Shown piece by piece: positions 45,339-53,873 of a stretch of DNA of 64,000 nucleotides. The notes under the pieces were generated by a model. The model was not told where the DNA came from and searched no databases. It worked only from the letters and a program-made list of their open reading frames with translations. Every line of letters starts with the position of its first letter. Within the stretch, counting starts at the first letter, position 1. The stretch lies in assembly GCF_022790535.1 (NCBI RefSeq), contig NZ_LOHG01000005.1:267972-331971 (forward strand), in the 5' to 3' direction. Source of the DNA: Pseudomonas maioricensis (GTDB lineage Bacteria; Pseudomonadota; Gammaproteobacteria; Pseudomonadales; Pseudomonadaceae). The position numbers and the translations under genes are program-made.

Positions 45339-45842
45339 ATGGGCGTACCACTCCCTCTCTGGCTCATCATCACAGTCGTGACCGCTTACGTGGCGAGTAT
45401 TCGCGGGCGCTCAGGGCCAAGATGGTTTGTGATCGGGCTTTTCTTCCCCGTTGCAGCTCTGATTGCCCTGTTGTTGATGCCTCGCCTGGCAAAAACAGGT
45501 GTTGATGCTCTGGTTCATGAAGACCTGCGCCCCTGCCCTGCCTGCCGCCAGGCAATCAAAGCAGCAGCAGCACGGTGCAAGCACTGTAAAGCGCAAGTGG
45601 AGCCTATTGCCTTGAAAGACCGCAGTGGCTGGGTAGCACGCATCACCGCTGATACCGATGAGGAGTTTGAACGTTTGGTTGCCAGGATGAGGTTGGTCGA
45701 CATACCCACAATCCTTGATGAAGCTCCGCACGTTTTCGCGGGTCCTTTTGAAGAAAAAGCCGAGGCGCAGAACATGCTCAAATATCTCAAGTCCAGCCAC
45801 GGTCTGGACGGGCTCGTTACATGGCGATCGGTAAACAGGTGA
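45339..45842 (+). CDS. Zinc-ribbon membrane protein
   Basis: 167 residues in three parts. Two membrane segments (about 6-20 and 28-47) are followed by a CxxC-x15-CxxC zinc ribbon (CPACRQAI and RCKHCKAQ, near 66-88). The C-terminal domain (about 95-165) contains DTDEEFERLVARMRLVDIPT and HVFAGPFEEKAEAQNMLKYL, which looks like a SPOR-type or similar ferredoxin-like fold. AAGGAA precedes the ATG. The orientation and role are unknown; the architecture suggests a regulatory membrane protein. Confidence 0.75.
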   Translation: MGVPLPLWLIITVVTAYVASIRGRSGPRWFVIGLFFPVAALIALLLMPRLAKTGVDALVHEDLRPCPACRQAIKAAAARCKHCKAQVEPIALKDRSGWVARITADTDEEFERLVARMRLVDIPTILDEAPHVFAGPFEEKAEAQNMLKYLKSSHGLDGLVTWRSVNR

Positions 45843-45933
45843 ACCCTCGCCCTACCTCATGCATCAACTCGTTTGTATGCATGGGCTTGATGCAAAACTG
45901 CAGCACGCCTGTCAAAGCAGGAAAAAGCTGCCC

Positions 45934-46881
45934 TCAAGTCCCGCTCTCCCGCAAATCAACACCCCCACCCTGCCCTCTCAACCCGGAAATATCCCGCTTG
46001 GGCGGTACGCCGAACAGGCGGCTGTATTCGCGACTGAACTGGGACGGGCTTTCGTAGCCGACCTTGAATGCGGCGCTGGAGACGTCCTTGTGTTCGTTGA
46101 GCATCAAACGTCGCGCCTCATTCAATCGCAGCCACTTCTGATACTGCAAAGGACTCATCGCTGTGAGCTGCCGGAAATGGTGATGAAAAGTGGCTGCACT
46201 CATTTGCACACGGGCAGCCAGTTCGTCGACCCGCAACGCGCTGGCGTAATTCAGCTTCAGCCAGTCGATGGCTTTGGCTATTCGATAACCCTGACCGTCG
46301 ACAGCAGTGATTTGTCGCAGCCTGTTCGCCTGGTCGCTCATCAATAGCCGATAGTGGATTTCGCGCTTGATCAGCGGTGCAAGAACCGGAATGGCTTGGG
46401 GTTCCTCAAGCAATGCCAGCAGGCGTTCGAACGACGCTAATAATGCGTCGGTGACAGAGCCGATACCGACGCCCGCCCCGACGGATCGATCACGAACCGG
46501 CGACAGACCGCTCTGCGTGGCTAACTCAGCCAGCATGCGCACATCCAGCTTCAACGTCAGCCCGAGACACGGCTGTTCAGGGCTTGCCGCCAACACTTCA
46601 GAGTTGGCAGGCAAGTCCAGTGAGGTAATCAGAAAGCGGGTCGTGTCATAGGGATAGCCCTGGCCGCCTACCCACAACTGCTTTTCGCCACTGGCAACCA
46701 GAATGATGCTCGGCTCGACCATGCACACCACGGGCGACGAAGGATGTTCGCGCCTGAAAAAGCCAAGACCTTCGATGGGCATGCCGAAATCACCCGGAGT
46801 GGAAATCCGCTCGCCAATGACCTGCGCCAGCCTTTCTTGTGCCGATGAATGTTGAGCGGCAGTGTTTTGTTTGATCGCCAT
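45934..46881 (-). CDS. AraC-family transcriptional regulator
   Basis: 315-residue regulator. The N-terminal AraC_N-type cupin region (about 30-190) includes FFRREHPSSPVVCMVEPSIILV and PYDTTRFLITSLDLP. The two helix-turn-helices lie in about 215-300 (LRVDELAARVQMSAATFHHHFRQLTAMSPLQYQKWLRL is split by the linker; KVGYESPSQFSREYSRLFG follows). ATG 46881 is chosen; a GTG seven codons upstream is possible. It is divergent from the hydrolase/MFS/cyclophilin-like group and likely controls it. Confidence 0.87.
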   Translation of the reverse strand: MAIKQNTAAQHSSAQERLAQVIGERISTPGDFGMPIEGLGFFRREHPSSPVVCMVEPSIILVASGEKQLWVGGQGYPYDTTRFLITSLDLPANSEVLAASPEQPCLGLTLKLDVRMLAELATQSGLSPVRDRSVGAGVGIGSVTDALLASFERLLALLEEPQAIPVLAPLIKREIHYRLLMSDQANRLRQITAVDGQGYRIAKAIDWLKLNYASALRVDELAARVQMSAATFHHHFRQLTAMSPLQYQKWLRLNEARRLMLNEHKDVSSAAFKVGYESPSQFSREYSRLFGVPPKRDISGLRGQGGGVDLRESGT

Positions 46882-47110
46882 GTTCGTCTCGCGCCTCTTC
46901 ACTGAACTCTACCCCGCTGTCGTCCGGGCGTCCTGCCTAAAGAGCAAGACTCAGAGGATCAGGCAAGTAAGTCATTGGAATGCGCTACAGAGCGTCCGGT
47001 CATACCGGGAAAATGATCCCCGACAATAGGTAGTACTGCCCCACTCCGATTGCCTGGCGCAAGCATTGATAGCGCCCGCAATTAGCCACTCATCAAGAAG
47101 GGAATACCAA

Positions 47111-48133
47111 GTGAAACGTATCTTGCTTGCGTTAGGGCTGGCTGTTGCCTCGTTTTCCTCGATAGGAGCCAATATGACCAACGGCGCGGATAACTTTTAC
47201 ACAAGCGAAAAAGTGACCACCGAAAAGGTCATTTTCAAGAATCAGTACGGAATGAAAGTCGCAGGAAATCTGTTCACCCCCAAAGGCCTTGATGCAAAAG
47301 CCAAACACTCCGCAATCATCGTGGGTCACCCCATGGGCGCGGTGAAGGAACAGAGTGCAAACCTGTATGCCACCAGAATGGCGGAGCAAGGCTTTGTCAC
47401 GCTCTCGCTGGATCTATCGTTCTGGGGCGAAAGTGAAGGCATGCCTCGCAATGCGGTAGCGCCAGAGATCTATGCGGAAGACTTCAGTGCAGCTGTGGAT
47501 TTCCTCTCCACCCGGCCGATTGTTGACCGGGAGCGCATCGGCGTTATTGGTATTTGCGGCAGTGGCAGCTTTGTTATCAGCGCAGCGAAGATTGATCCGC
47601 GCCTCAAGGCCATCGCCACCGTCAGCATGTACGACATGGGAGCGGCCAACCGTAACGGCCTCAGACACTCCGTCACTGCAGAGCAACGTCAACAGATCAT
47701 TCGCGAGGCTGCCGATCAACGTGTCGCAGAGTTTCAGGAAGGCGCGGTTCGCTACACCGGAGGCACCCCACTCAAACTGACCGGCAATGCCATCGGCGAT
47801 GAGTTTTATGACTTCTACCGTACGCAGCGTGGCGAGGTCACTCCAGCCGTTGCGTCGCCACAAACCACAACCATGCCAACGCTGACCAGCAACGTGAAGT
47901 TCATGAACTTCTACCCGTTCAACGATATCGAGACCATCTCGCCACGCCCCATGCTGTTCATCACTGGCTCCGAGGCGCACTCACGTGAGTTCAGTGAAGA
48001 CGCCTTCAAGCGTGCGGCTGAGCCTAAAGAACTGGTCATCATTCCAGGTGCAGGACACGTTGACCTCTACGATCGGGTCAACCTTATCCCGTTTGCCAAG
48101 CTGACCACGTTCTTCCAAAACAACCTGAAGTAG
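47111..48133 (+). CDS. Exported alpha/beta hydrolase
   Basis: 340-residue hydrolase of the DLH/YcjY-like group. A Sec signal peptide ends near residue 20 (SIGA). The oxyanion region is HPMGAVKEQ and the nucleophile elbow GICGSGSFV has Ser at the centre. The acid (ITGSEAHSREF region) and catalytic His (PGAGHVDLYDR) complete the triad. It starts at GTG 47111 with AAGGGAA upstream. Probably periplasmic. It is the first gene of a group with an MFS exporter, opposite an AraC regulator. Substrate unknown. Confidence 0.83.
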   Translation: MKRILLALGLAVASFSSIGANMTNGADNFYTSEKVTTEKVIFKNQYGMKVAGNLFTPKGLDAKAKHSAIIVGHPMGAVKEQSANLYATRMAEQGFVTLSLDLSFWGESEGMPRNAVAPEIYAEDFSAAVDFLSTRPIVDRERIGVIGICGSGSFVISAAKIDPRLKAIATVSMYDMGAANRNGLRHSVTAEQRQQIIREAADQRVAEFQEGAVRYTGGTPLKLTGNAIGDEFYDFYRTQRGEVTPAVASPQTTTMPTLTSNVKFMNFYPFNDIETISPRPMLFITGSEAHSREFSEDAFKRAAEPKELVIIPGAGHVDLYDRVNLIPFAKLTTFFQNNLK

Positions 48134-48222
48134 CCCGGTTGGTGCCGTGACTGGCACCAGCTTCTTTCGCGGTATTGATGCCGATGCCGCGACGCTTCAG
48201 GCTCTACAGGACACATCATTCA

Positions 48223-49434
48223 ATGACCGATAAATCTCACTTCCCCACTCAGAGCAACCAGCACTCGTGGAGCGCTGTGCTCGCGATGTCACTCGCCGCC
48301 TTTGCACTGGTCGCCTCGGAATTCATGCCGGTCAGTCTGCTGACGCCAATAGCTGCCGATTTGCACATTACCGAAGGGCAAGCTGGTCAGGGCATCTCCG
48401 TCTCCGGACTGTTCGCCCTGTTCACCAGCCTGCTGATTCCAGCCGTGGCGGCACGGGTTGACCGAAAGCTGTTATTGCTCTCGCTCACGCTGCTGATGAT
48501 CGTCTCCGGTACCGTAGTGGCGTTCGCGCCCAACTACACCCTGTTCATGGCTGGACGGGCGTTGATCGGCGTCGCCATCGGTGGCTTCTGGTCCCTGTCA
48601 GCAGCAACGGCCATGCGTCTGGTGCCGGAAGACCAGGTGACGCGTGCGATGGCAATCGTCAATGGCGGCAATGCTCTAGCCACGGTCATAGCAGCACCTC
48701 TCGGGAGCTACCTCGGTGCGTTGATCGGCTGGCGCGGGGCTTTTTTCTGTGTGGTTCCGGTTGCTCTGCTCGCCTCTGCATGGCTGTTGTTCAGCTTGCC
48801 GACGATGAAGCCCACGGGCCGCGCGGGCAGCAGCAACGTCTTTCATCTGATGAAAAACACGCCCGTCGCACTCGGCATGGTGGCCGTCAGCGTGTTTTTC
48901 ATGGGCCAGTTCATGCTGTTCACGTACCTGCGTCCGTTTCTTGAGGCCGTCACGCATGTCAGCGTTTCCATGCTTTCACTGATGCTGCTTATTCTGGGCC
49001 TGGCCGGTTTGGCAGGTACTTTCCTGATCGAGATATTCCTGAAAACCGGCCTGCATCGAACACTGATTGTCATTCCCGTGTTGATGGCGGCGATTGCACT
49101 GGCCCTCGTTTCGTTCGGTAGCTCAGCACTGACAACTGCGGTACTGCTCGGCCTCTGGGGATTGGTCGCAACTGCGGCCCCCGTTGGTTGGTGGACATGG
49201 CTGGCAAAAACCCTGCCCGAAGACGCAGAAGCCGGCGGCGGACTGATGGTCGCCATCATCCAGCTGGCAATCGCATTGGGCGCGACTGTCGGCGGCTTTG
49301 TATTCGACTTCAGTGGCTACCGGGCAACCTTTGAATTAAGCGCGGCGTTGCTGGTGATTGCAGCCGTACTTGCGCTGCTGGCGGCGCGGGCCGCGACCGG
49401 TCAATCGCTTGCTACGGCCGATACCGCGAGCTGA
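48223..49434 (+). CDS. MFS exporter, NepI-like
   Basis: 403-residue, 12-segment DHA1 exporter. The N-terminal 'NQHSWSAVLAMSLAAFALVA' and EFMPVSLLTPIAADLHITEG, the GVAIGGFWSLSAATAMRLVP region, and PVGWWTWLAKTLP resemble E. coli NepI, a purine ribonucleoside efflux pump. I start at ATG 48223; the upstream in-frame extension is not family-like. It follows the hydrolase by 89 bases. Actual substrate in this organism is unknown. Confidence 0.85.
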   Translation: MTDKSHFPTQSNQHSWSAVLAMSLAAFALVASEFMPVSLLTPIAADLHITEGQAGQGISVSGLFALFTSLLIPAVAARVDRKLLLLSLTLLMIVSGTVVAFAPNYTLFMAGRALIGVAIGGFWSLSAATAMRLVPEDQVTRAMAIVNGGNALATVIAAPLGSYLGALIGWRGAFFCVVPVALLASAWLLFSLPTMKPTGRAGSSNVFHLMKNTPVALGMVAVSVFFMGQFMLFTYLRPFLEAVTHVSVSMLSLMLLILGLAGLAGTFLIEIFLKTGLHRTLIVIPVLMAAIALALVSFGSSALTTAVLLGLWGLVATAAPVGWWTWLAKTLPEDAEAGGGLMVAIIQLAIALGATVGGFVFDFSGYRATFELSAALLVIAAVLALLAARAATGQSLATADTAS

Positions 49435-49483
49435 CTCGCAAACTCAGTCGATCTTCCGGGCACGTCCCGACACGGAGACATTC

Positions 49484-49972
49484 ATGATCAGGTCACATGG
49501 CTATTTACTGCATTTACGTCAGCGCGCTGCGCGCCTGGTACTGGGTCTTCTGATGCTCAGCGCCGAGGCAACCCCTGTCTCAGCCATCGCGGATACAAAG
49601 ACCACAGCCACACCCGCAACTGGGCTACGCATAGGGATGACTGTTGGCGATCGCCAGTTCGCTGTCACCCTGGCTGACAACGACACCGCCCGCGCGCTGG
49701 CCGCCAGATTGCCGCTCACCCTGAACATGCCGGACCTGAATGGCAACGAGAAACACGTCACCCTCGCACAAAAACTGCCCACCGTGCCGTTCCGCCCTGG
49801 CGTGATCCATAACGGCGATCTCATGCTGTACGGTTCGGACACTCTGGTGCTCTTCTACCTGACGTTTGACTCGCCCTACTCGTACACTCGTATTGGCCGG
49901 GTTGAGGGGGTTGAGGATCTGGCTAAAGTGCTTGGTCGAAGCAATGTCAGGGTGGTGTTCTCGAGGCAATAA
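49484..49972 (+). CDS. Exported cyclophilin-like fold protein
   Basis: 162 residues with a hydrophobic N-terminal signal (about 8-34) and a cyclophilin-like beta-barrel (about 48-160: GLRIGMTVGDRQFAVTLADN, LPLTLNMPDLNGNEKHV, YGSDTLVLFY and YTRIGRVEGVEDLAKVLG). This is the bacterial 'cyclophilin-like' (DUF369-type) family without proven isomerase activity. GGAG lies 7 bases before ATG 49484. It is 49 bases after the MFS gene and probably co-transcribed. Confidence 0.82.
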   Translation: MIRSHGYLLHLRQRAARLVLGLLMLSAEATPVSAIADTKTTATPATGLRIGMTVGDRQFAVTLADNDTARALAARLPLTLNMPDLNGNEKHVTLAQKLPTVPFRPGVIHNGDLMLYGSDTLVLFYLTFDSPYSYTRIGRVEGVEDLAKVLGRSNVRVVFSRQ

Positions 49973-50022
49973 GCATCACCGCTCGGCACTGCAAGCCGGG
50001 GTCTTCCTGTCATGGGCAAAGG

Positions 50023-50523
50023 CTAGCCAATATAAGAAAAGACAGCGTACTCAAACCCGTTGAATGAAAACCGAGCAACCTCCTTCATGCCCATTTTCAA
50101 ATGCGCCCGCAATGAAGGTTCATTGTCCTGACGTATGAAAAGAATGCCCTCGCGCCCTGCCTCAAGGCGCCGGAGATCGGTAAACATCTTCTGCGCCAGC
50201 CCCTTGCCACGCTCTTGCTCTCCGACGCAGATCGGGCCATAGACATAGGCGTCAGGTGTGCCCTGATAGGCGGCGAACATGGCCTTCACTATCGGCAGAT
50301 CAGCATTCATCGCTCGGGTGGTGGTCATCAGAAAGCCGGTAATGTGCCCGTCACGGCGCGCAACGATCAGTGGCATTTCATTCATCATCGCCTGCACTCG
50401 CGAGCGTGGCAGGCTGGCCGAAAGCGAACCACCCCGGGTGATCTGATTCGCAGCCTGAAGCTCCAGAATGCCGTCCAGATCAGACTCGTCGGCCCTGCCT
50501 ATAGAGGGTTCATGGGTTGTCAT
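50023..50523 (-). CDS. GNAT N-acetyltransferase
   Basis: 166-residue GNAT protein. ADESDLDGILELQAANQITRGG marks the start of the fold and ICVGEQERGKGLAQKMFTDLR is the acetyl-CoA-binding motif A (Q/RxxGxG/A). NEPSLRAHLKMGM lies near the end. Substrate unknown. It is convergent with the cyclophilin-like gene and has only a modest GGAAT ribosome-binding site. Confidence 0.83.
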   Translation of the reverse strand: MTTHEPSIGRADESDLDGILELQAANQITRGGSLSASLPRSRVQAMMNEMPLIVARRDGHITGFLMTTTRAMNADLPIVKAMFAAYQGTPDAYVYGPICVGEQERGKGLAQKMFTDLRRLEAGREGILFIRQDNEPSLRAHLKMGMKEVARFSFNGFEYAVFSYIG

Positions 50524-50702
50524 TTTAACTATTCCGCTAGTGGTGCACCGACGCCGGGATTATCCGGCAAGCCGTGATGCACACAGGTGCCTGTCGTCAC
50601 TAAGAATAGCCGATAGCTACGGTGATCCAGCTGCTAGCAGCCGAACCAGCACCTGACACCTGAAGGGCGGTAGATCCATGGCTTATGGACTGACTGAAAC
50701 AC

Positions 50703-50790
50703 CAACCTCCCGAATAAATTCGGTCCTACCGGCTTTTGCGGCAAGAGCGTATGCGCACTGCCGGTAGGAGCGAACTTGTTCGCGAGAGGG
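50703..50790. repeat. Mixed REP sequences
   Basis: CCTCCCGAATAAATTCGGTC followed by CTACCGGC, then CTGCCGGTAGGAGCGAACTT with GTTCGCGAGAG. Two different REP subtypes sit side by side, each with its own small palindrome, instead of one symmetric REPIN. Confidence 0.65.
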
Positions 50791-50817
50791 CGTTACATCC
50801 ACGACCTGCGTCAGCCG

Positions 50818-51606
50818 TCAGGCAATGCTGTCGACGACCCCACCGTCCACGCGCAATGCTGCGCCGGTGGTTGCCGAGGCCTGTTCGGAACTGACGTAGA
50901 TGATCATGTTGGCCACTTCTTCCACACTGGAAGCACGCCGCAGGATCGAGGAGCCACGATGGGCGACGACAAAATCTGCCGCGACCTTCTCCAGACTTTC
51001 GCCCGAGCTCTCGACCGTCGCTTTGAGCATTTCAGCTACGCCTTCCGAAAGCGTCGGGCCTGGCAACACGGAGTTGACCGTTACGCCAGTGCCCGCCAGA
51101 CGTTTGGCCAGACCCCGCGATACCGCGAGCTGCGCAGTTTTACTGAAGCCGTAGTGAATCATGTCAGCGGGGATGTTCAGGGCCGACTCCGAAGAGACGA
51201 ACACGATACGGCCCCACTTGCGCGCCACCATACCGGGCGCATAGGCCCTGGAGACACGCACCCCTGACATGACATTGGTCTCGAAGAAACGCTGCCACTC
51301 ACTGTCGGGGGTTTCGAAGAAATCCTGCGGATTGAAAATACCCAGATTGTTGACCACAACATCGAAGTCCGGATGTTCAGCCACCAGCTGCTGACAGGCT
51401 TCATCGAGACTCAGGTCAGCCGCAAACCCCACAGCATTGGCAGCCAGAGGTCCCAACCGCTGCAAAGCCGCCTGCACACTGGCCTCACTTCGGCCATTGA
51501 TAACCACCCGCGCCCCGGCTTCAAGGAAACCTTTAGCGGCAGCAAAGCCGATGCCACTGGTTGATCCGGTTACCAGGACATTGCGGCCAGTAAAGTCGAT
51601 TTTCAT
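50818..51606 (-). CDS. Short-chain dehydrogenase/reductase
   Basis: 262-residue classical SDR. Cofactor motif TGSTSGIG (13-20), NNLG in place of the usual NNAG (86-89), and catalytic Ser139, Tyr152 and Lys156 (YGFSK) are present. The C-terminal TGAALRVDGGVVDSIA is typical of ketoreductase-type SDRs. AGGAG precedes the ATG. It is divergent from a decayed LysR gene that may once have regulated it. Substrate unknown. Confidence 0.87.
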   Translation of the reverse strand: MKIDFTGRNVLVTGSTSGIGFAAAKGFLEAGARVVINGRSEASVQAALQRLGPLAANAVGFAADLSLDEACQQLVAEHPDFDVVVNNLGIFNPQDFFETPDSEWQRFFETNVMSGVRVSRAYAPGMVARKWGRIVFVSSESALNIPADMIHYGFSKTAQLAVSRGLAKRLAGTGVTVNSVLPGPTLSEGVAEMLKATVESSGESLEKVAADFVVAHRGSSILRRASSVEEVANMIIYVSSEQASATTGAALRVDGGVVDSIA

Positions 51607-51739
51607 TGCTGAAACTCCTCTTCAAGTGAATGAGATCTACGCTGAACCCTTTTTCCGCTACCGATAATCAGGTCAAACTCAAGATGACCTTTCGAGAAAC
51701 TCGAATTAACGTCCTGTGCTCACCTGTTTTTTTTGAGAC

Positions 51740-51907
51740 GTGCAGCCATTGGATAGTTTTGACCTACTGCGCCTCGCTGTCGCCCTGCGCAACGGTCCTT
51801 TGCCCGATTCCAGTCTAGTCTCCCGTGCGCTGACCAGAAGCCAGCGAATCATCTGCGCGACGCCCGGCTATTGGCTGGCACGCGGTAACGGCAACCAGCA
51901 GCCCCAG
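51740..51907 (+). pseudogene. LysR-type regulator remnant
   Basis: A plus-strand frame encodes FDLLRLAVALRNGPLPDSSL, then VSRALTRSQRIICATPGYWL and ARGN. This is the mid-effector-domain sequence of LysR regulators (usual form: D-x-A-x-R-x-G-x-LPDSSL-x-AR-L, then RIICATPxYLARHG). The helix-turn-helix part and the C-terminal third are missing, and downstream residues show no family match. It is a fragment of about 55 codons, divergent from the SDR gene at 50818, the usual arrangement for such regulator pairs. Confidence 0.72.
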
Positions 51908-52075
51908 TCGTCGAGTGAGGGCTATGGTCGAGTTTCTTGCGGATCAATTGAAGGATGACTAGCTTCGATTTCCGTAAAATGGGTGCCCCGTCGGCAAATT
52001 CCCCGACCATTGCCGCTTGCAACCTGTACTGGTATTTCTGGCAAGGCGGAGCCTCTGTCAAAACGAGAACATCGA

Positions 52076-52537
52076 GTGAACCACGTGGACATTCAGCTGA
52101 TCACCGCACTGCCTCCACAGATTCAGGCACTGGAAAAACAAGCGACCGCAGAGGGTTTCAGGTTTCTCACCCGCTTGATTGAGGAGTGGCAAACCGGTGC
52201 GAACCGGTTTGAGGTGCAGGGTGAATGCCTGATGGCGGCGTATCTGGAAGACCGTCTTGTGGGCATTGGTGGCCTGACGCGGGACCCGTTTGCTGGTGAG
52301 GACATCGGTAGGCTACGCAGGGTGTACATCGCCCGTGAAGCAAGAAATCAGAACATCGGAAAGCGGTTGGTCAATCAGCTTGTGGTATACGCGACTGAGC
52401 ATTTCCGCATGGTGCGCCTGTCCACCGATCACCCGGATGCGGCTGCATTTTACCTGCGCTGTGGTTTTCAGCCATTGGACGACGATCACGCCACGCATGT
52501 GCAGCTTCTTCGAAATGCCAACGGCGCAGACCTATAA
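52076..52537 (+). CDS. GNAT N-acetyltransferase
   Basis: 153-residue GNAT protein. LVGIGGLTRDPFAGEDIGRL leads to motif A RRVYIAREARNQNIGKRLVN, and TDHPDAAAFYLRCGFQPL is motif B. It starts at GTG 52076 with a weak GAGA box; the upstream in-frame extension to 51983 overlaps no family sequence. The frame is clear of the LysR remnant. Substrate unknown. Confidence 0.82.
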   Translation: MNHVDIQLITALPPQIQALEKQATAEGFRFLTRLIEEWQTGANRFEVQGECLMAAYLEDRLVGIGGLTRDPFAGEDIGRLRRVYIAREARNQNIGKRLVNQLVVYATEHFRMVRLSTDHPDAAAFYLRCGFQPLDDDHATHVQLLRNANGADL

Positions 52538-52628
52538 CAGCCCCATGAGTCGTTAAACCTGACGAGTTTTATTAAATGCTGAATGTGCTTTTCGTCTGCG
52601 GTAAAAACAGATTACGCAGCCCCCCGAA

Positions 52629-53114
52629 CTAAGGACGGTGGACCAGAATATCCAGGCCTTCTTCTATTGTGGGAGCCTGGAAATAACGGGTGATCAAATC
52701 AAACTCGGCGTCAGTGGCTGCAAAGTCGTGCTGGGCGCGCTCGTTTCGGGCGTGAAGTCTGGCACGGCAAACATCATCGTCCAGTTCCAGATAGTGCAAA
52801 CAGTGCCTGACCTTCGCGCCCTCCGACAGGCTGAGTAGCCACTCACGATCAGCGCGGGTATTGCCCGGAAAGTCCAGAACCACATCAACGTCTGACTTCA
52901 GCAGATTGATGACCAGTGGGCCTAATACATCGCGTATCCGGTGTGCAGATCGCACGTAGTCGGCGACTGAGTTGATCTCGCCGGGGTAGAGCTTTGAGAG
53001 CCAGTGATCCTCACTGAGCAAAATCGCCGAATGCTCGACGGCCAATGCTTTGGCGAGCGTTGATTTGCCGGATGCGATCTTGCCGCACATGAGGTGAAGT
53101 TTGGGTGTGTGCAT
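52629..53114 (-). CDS. P-loop AAA/kinase-like ATPase
   Basis: 161-residue P-loop protein of the zeta-toxin/AAA_33 kinase-like group: Walker A GKIASGKST near residue 12, DVVLDFPGNTRADREWL as the Walker B-like strand, and the lid RARLHARNERAQHDF with arginines. Members phosphorylate small molecules or nucleotides. ATG 53114 has AAGGA nine bases upstream. It is a single gene next to two GNAT genes, which hints at small-molecule modification but no substrate is evident. Confidence 0.82.
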   Translation of the reverse strand: MHTPKLHLMCGKIASGKSTLAKALAVEHSAILLSEDHWLSKLYPGEINSVADYVRSAHRIRDVLGPLVINLLKSDVDVVLDFPGNTRADREWLLSLSEGAKVRHCLHYLELDDDVCRARLHARNERAQHDFAATDAEFDLITRYFQAPTIEEGLDILVHRP

Positions 53115-53183
53115 GGCGACGCGTCCTTTTGTCAAACCGTGATACTGCCCGCCGAAGACCGAACGGGCAATGGCCGGCAGCGA

Positions 53184-53642
53184 TCAAAGATCCCGCGTCA
53201 TCAGCCATTGCGCCTTACCCCAGGCCTCAAAGCATTCCAACACCTGCCACCCGCGCTTCGCGTAATACTCATGGCGATCATGGGTGTGCAGGTAAATGCG
53301 TGAGGTGCCACCCCTCTTCGCTTCAATGCAGATGCCTTCGATCAGTTGCTCTGCCAAGCCTCGCTGCCGCGCATGCGGGGCAATGAAAACGCACGCGAGC
53401 CACGGTCCCAACTCCGGGCGCTCGGCGAGGTCGTTTGTGGCAAGTGCTGCGCCACCCAATAACTGCTCATCCTCGACAGCGATCAGGCATTGCCAGTCAC
53501 CGCTCGACTGTCCTTCGGCAAACTCATGCTGCCAGTCGGCCAGGGACTGACCGATATATTCGTATGCGAACTGTTGATGCAGCCACTGTGCGAAGGTATT
53601 GCTGTGTTGCATCTCATCACGCAGCCAGATCAGGCGATGCAT
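53184..53642 (-). CDS. GNAT N-acetyltransferase
   Basis: 152-residue GNAT protein: LLGGAALATNDLAERPELGP, then motif A region WLACVFIAPHARQRGLAEQL, and the final HDRHEYYAKRGWQVLECFEA. AAGGA lies before the ATG. It resembles pseudomonad acetyltransferases of the AAC(6')-like shape, but no resistance phenotype can be inferred. It is 69 bases upstream of the P-loop kinase gene on the same strand. Confidence 0.82.
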   Translation of the reverse strand: MHRLIWLRDEMQHSNTFAQWLHQQFAYEYIGQSLADWQHEFAEGQSSGDWQCLIAVEDEQLLGGAALATNDLAERPELGPWLACVFIAPHARQRGLAEQLIEGICIEAKRGGTSRIYLHTHDRHEYYAKRGWQVLECFEAWGKAQWLMTRDL

Positions 53643-53721
53643 GTTGAATTCCTTTTGGCTGGTTTTCCATGACGCTTGGCGAGCCAGTCATAGGGACGTC
53701 ATTGATCTACGGGTATCGGAC

Positions 53722-53816
53722 CTGTAGGAGTTCACCGAGGTTACGAGGCTAGCGATCGCGGTGTGTCAGACAAACCGCAATCGCTGGCCTCGTAACCTCG
53801 GTGAGCTCCAGGACAG
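53722..53816. repeat. REPIN, CTCACCGAGG subtype
   Basis: CTGTAGGAGTTCACCGAGGT with TACGAGGC (left) is mirrored by GCCTCGTAACCTCGGTGAGC with TCC (right) around GCGATCGCG and CTGACA-like spacer sequence. The arms match except for one or two bases. Confidence 0.88.
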
Positions 53817-53873
53817 GGTTCAATCGGGAGATGCAGTGAGCCGAAGGTTTTGGCCCTTCAGATAACGTCACGC

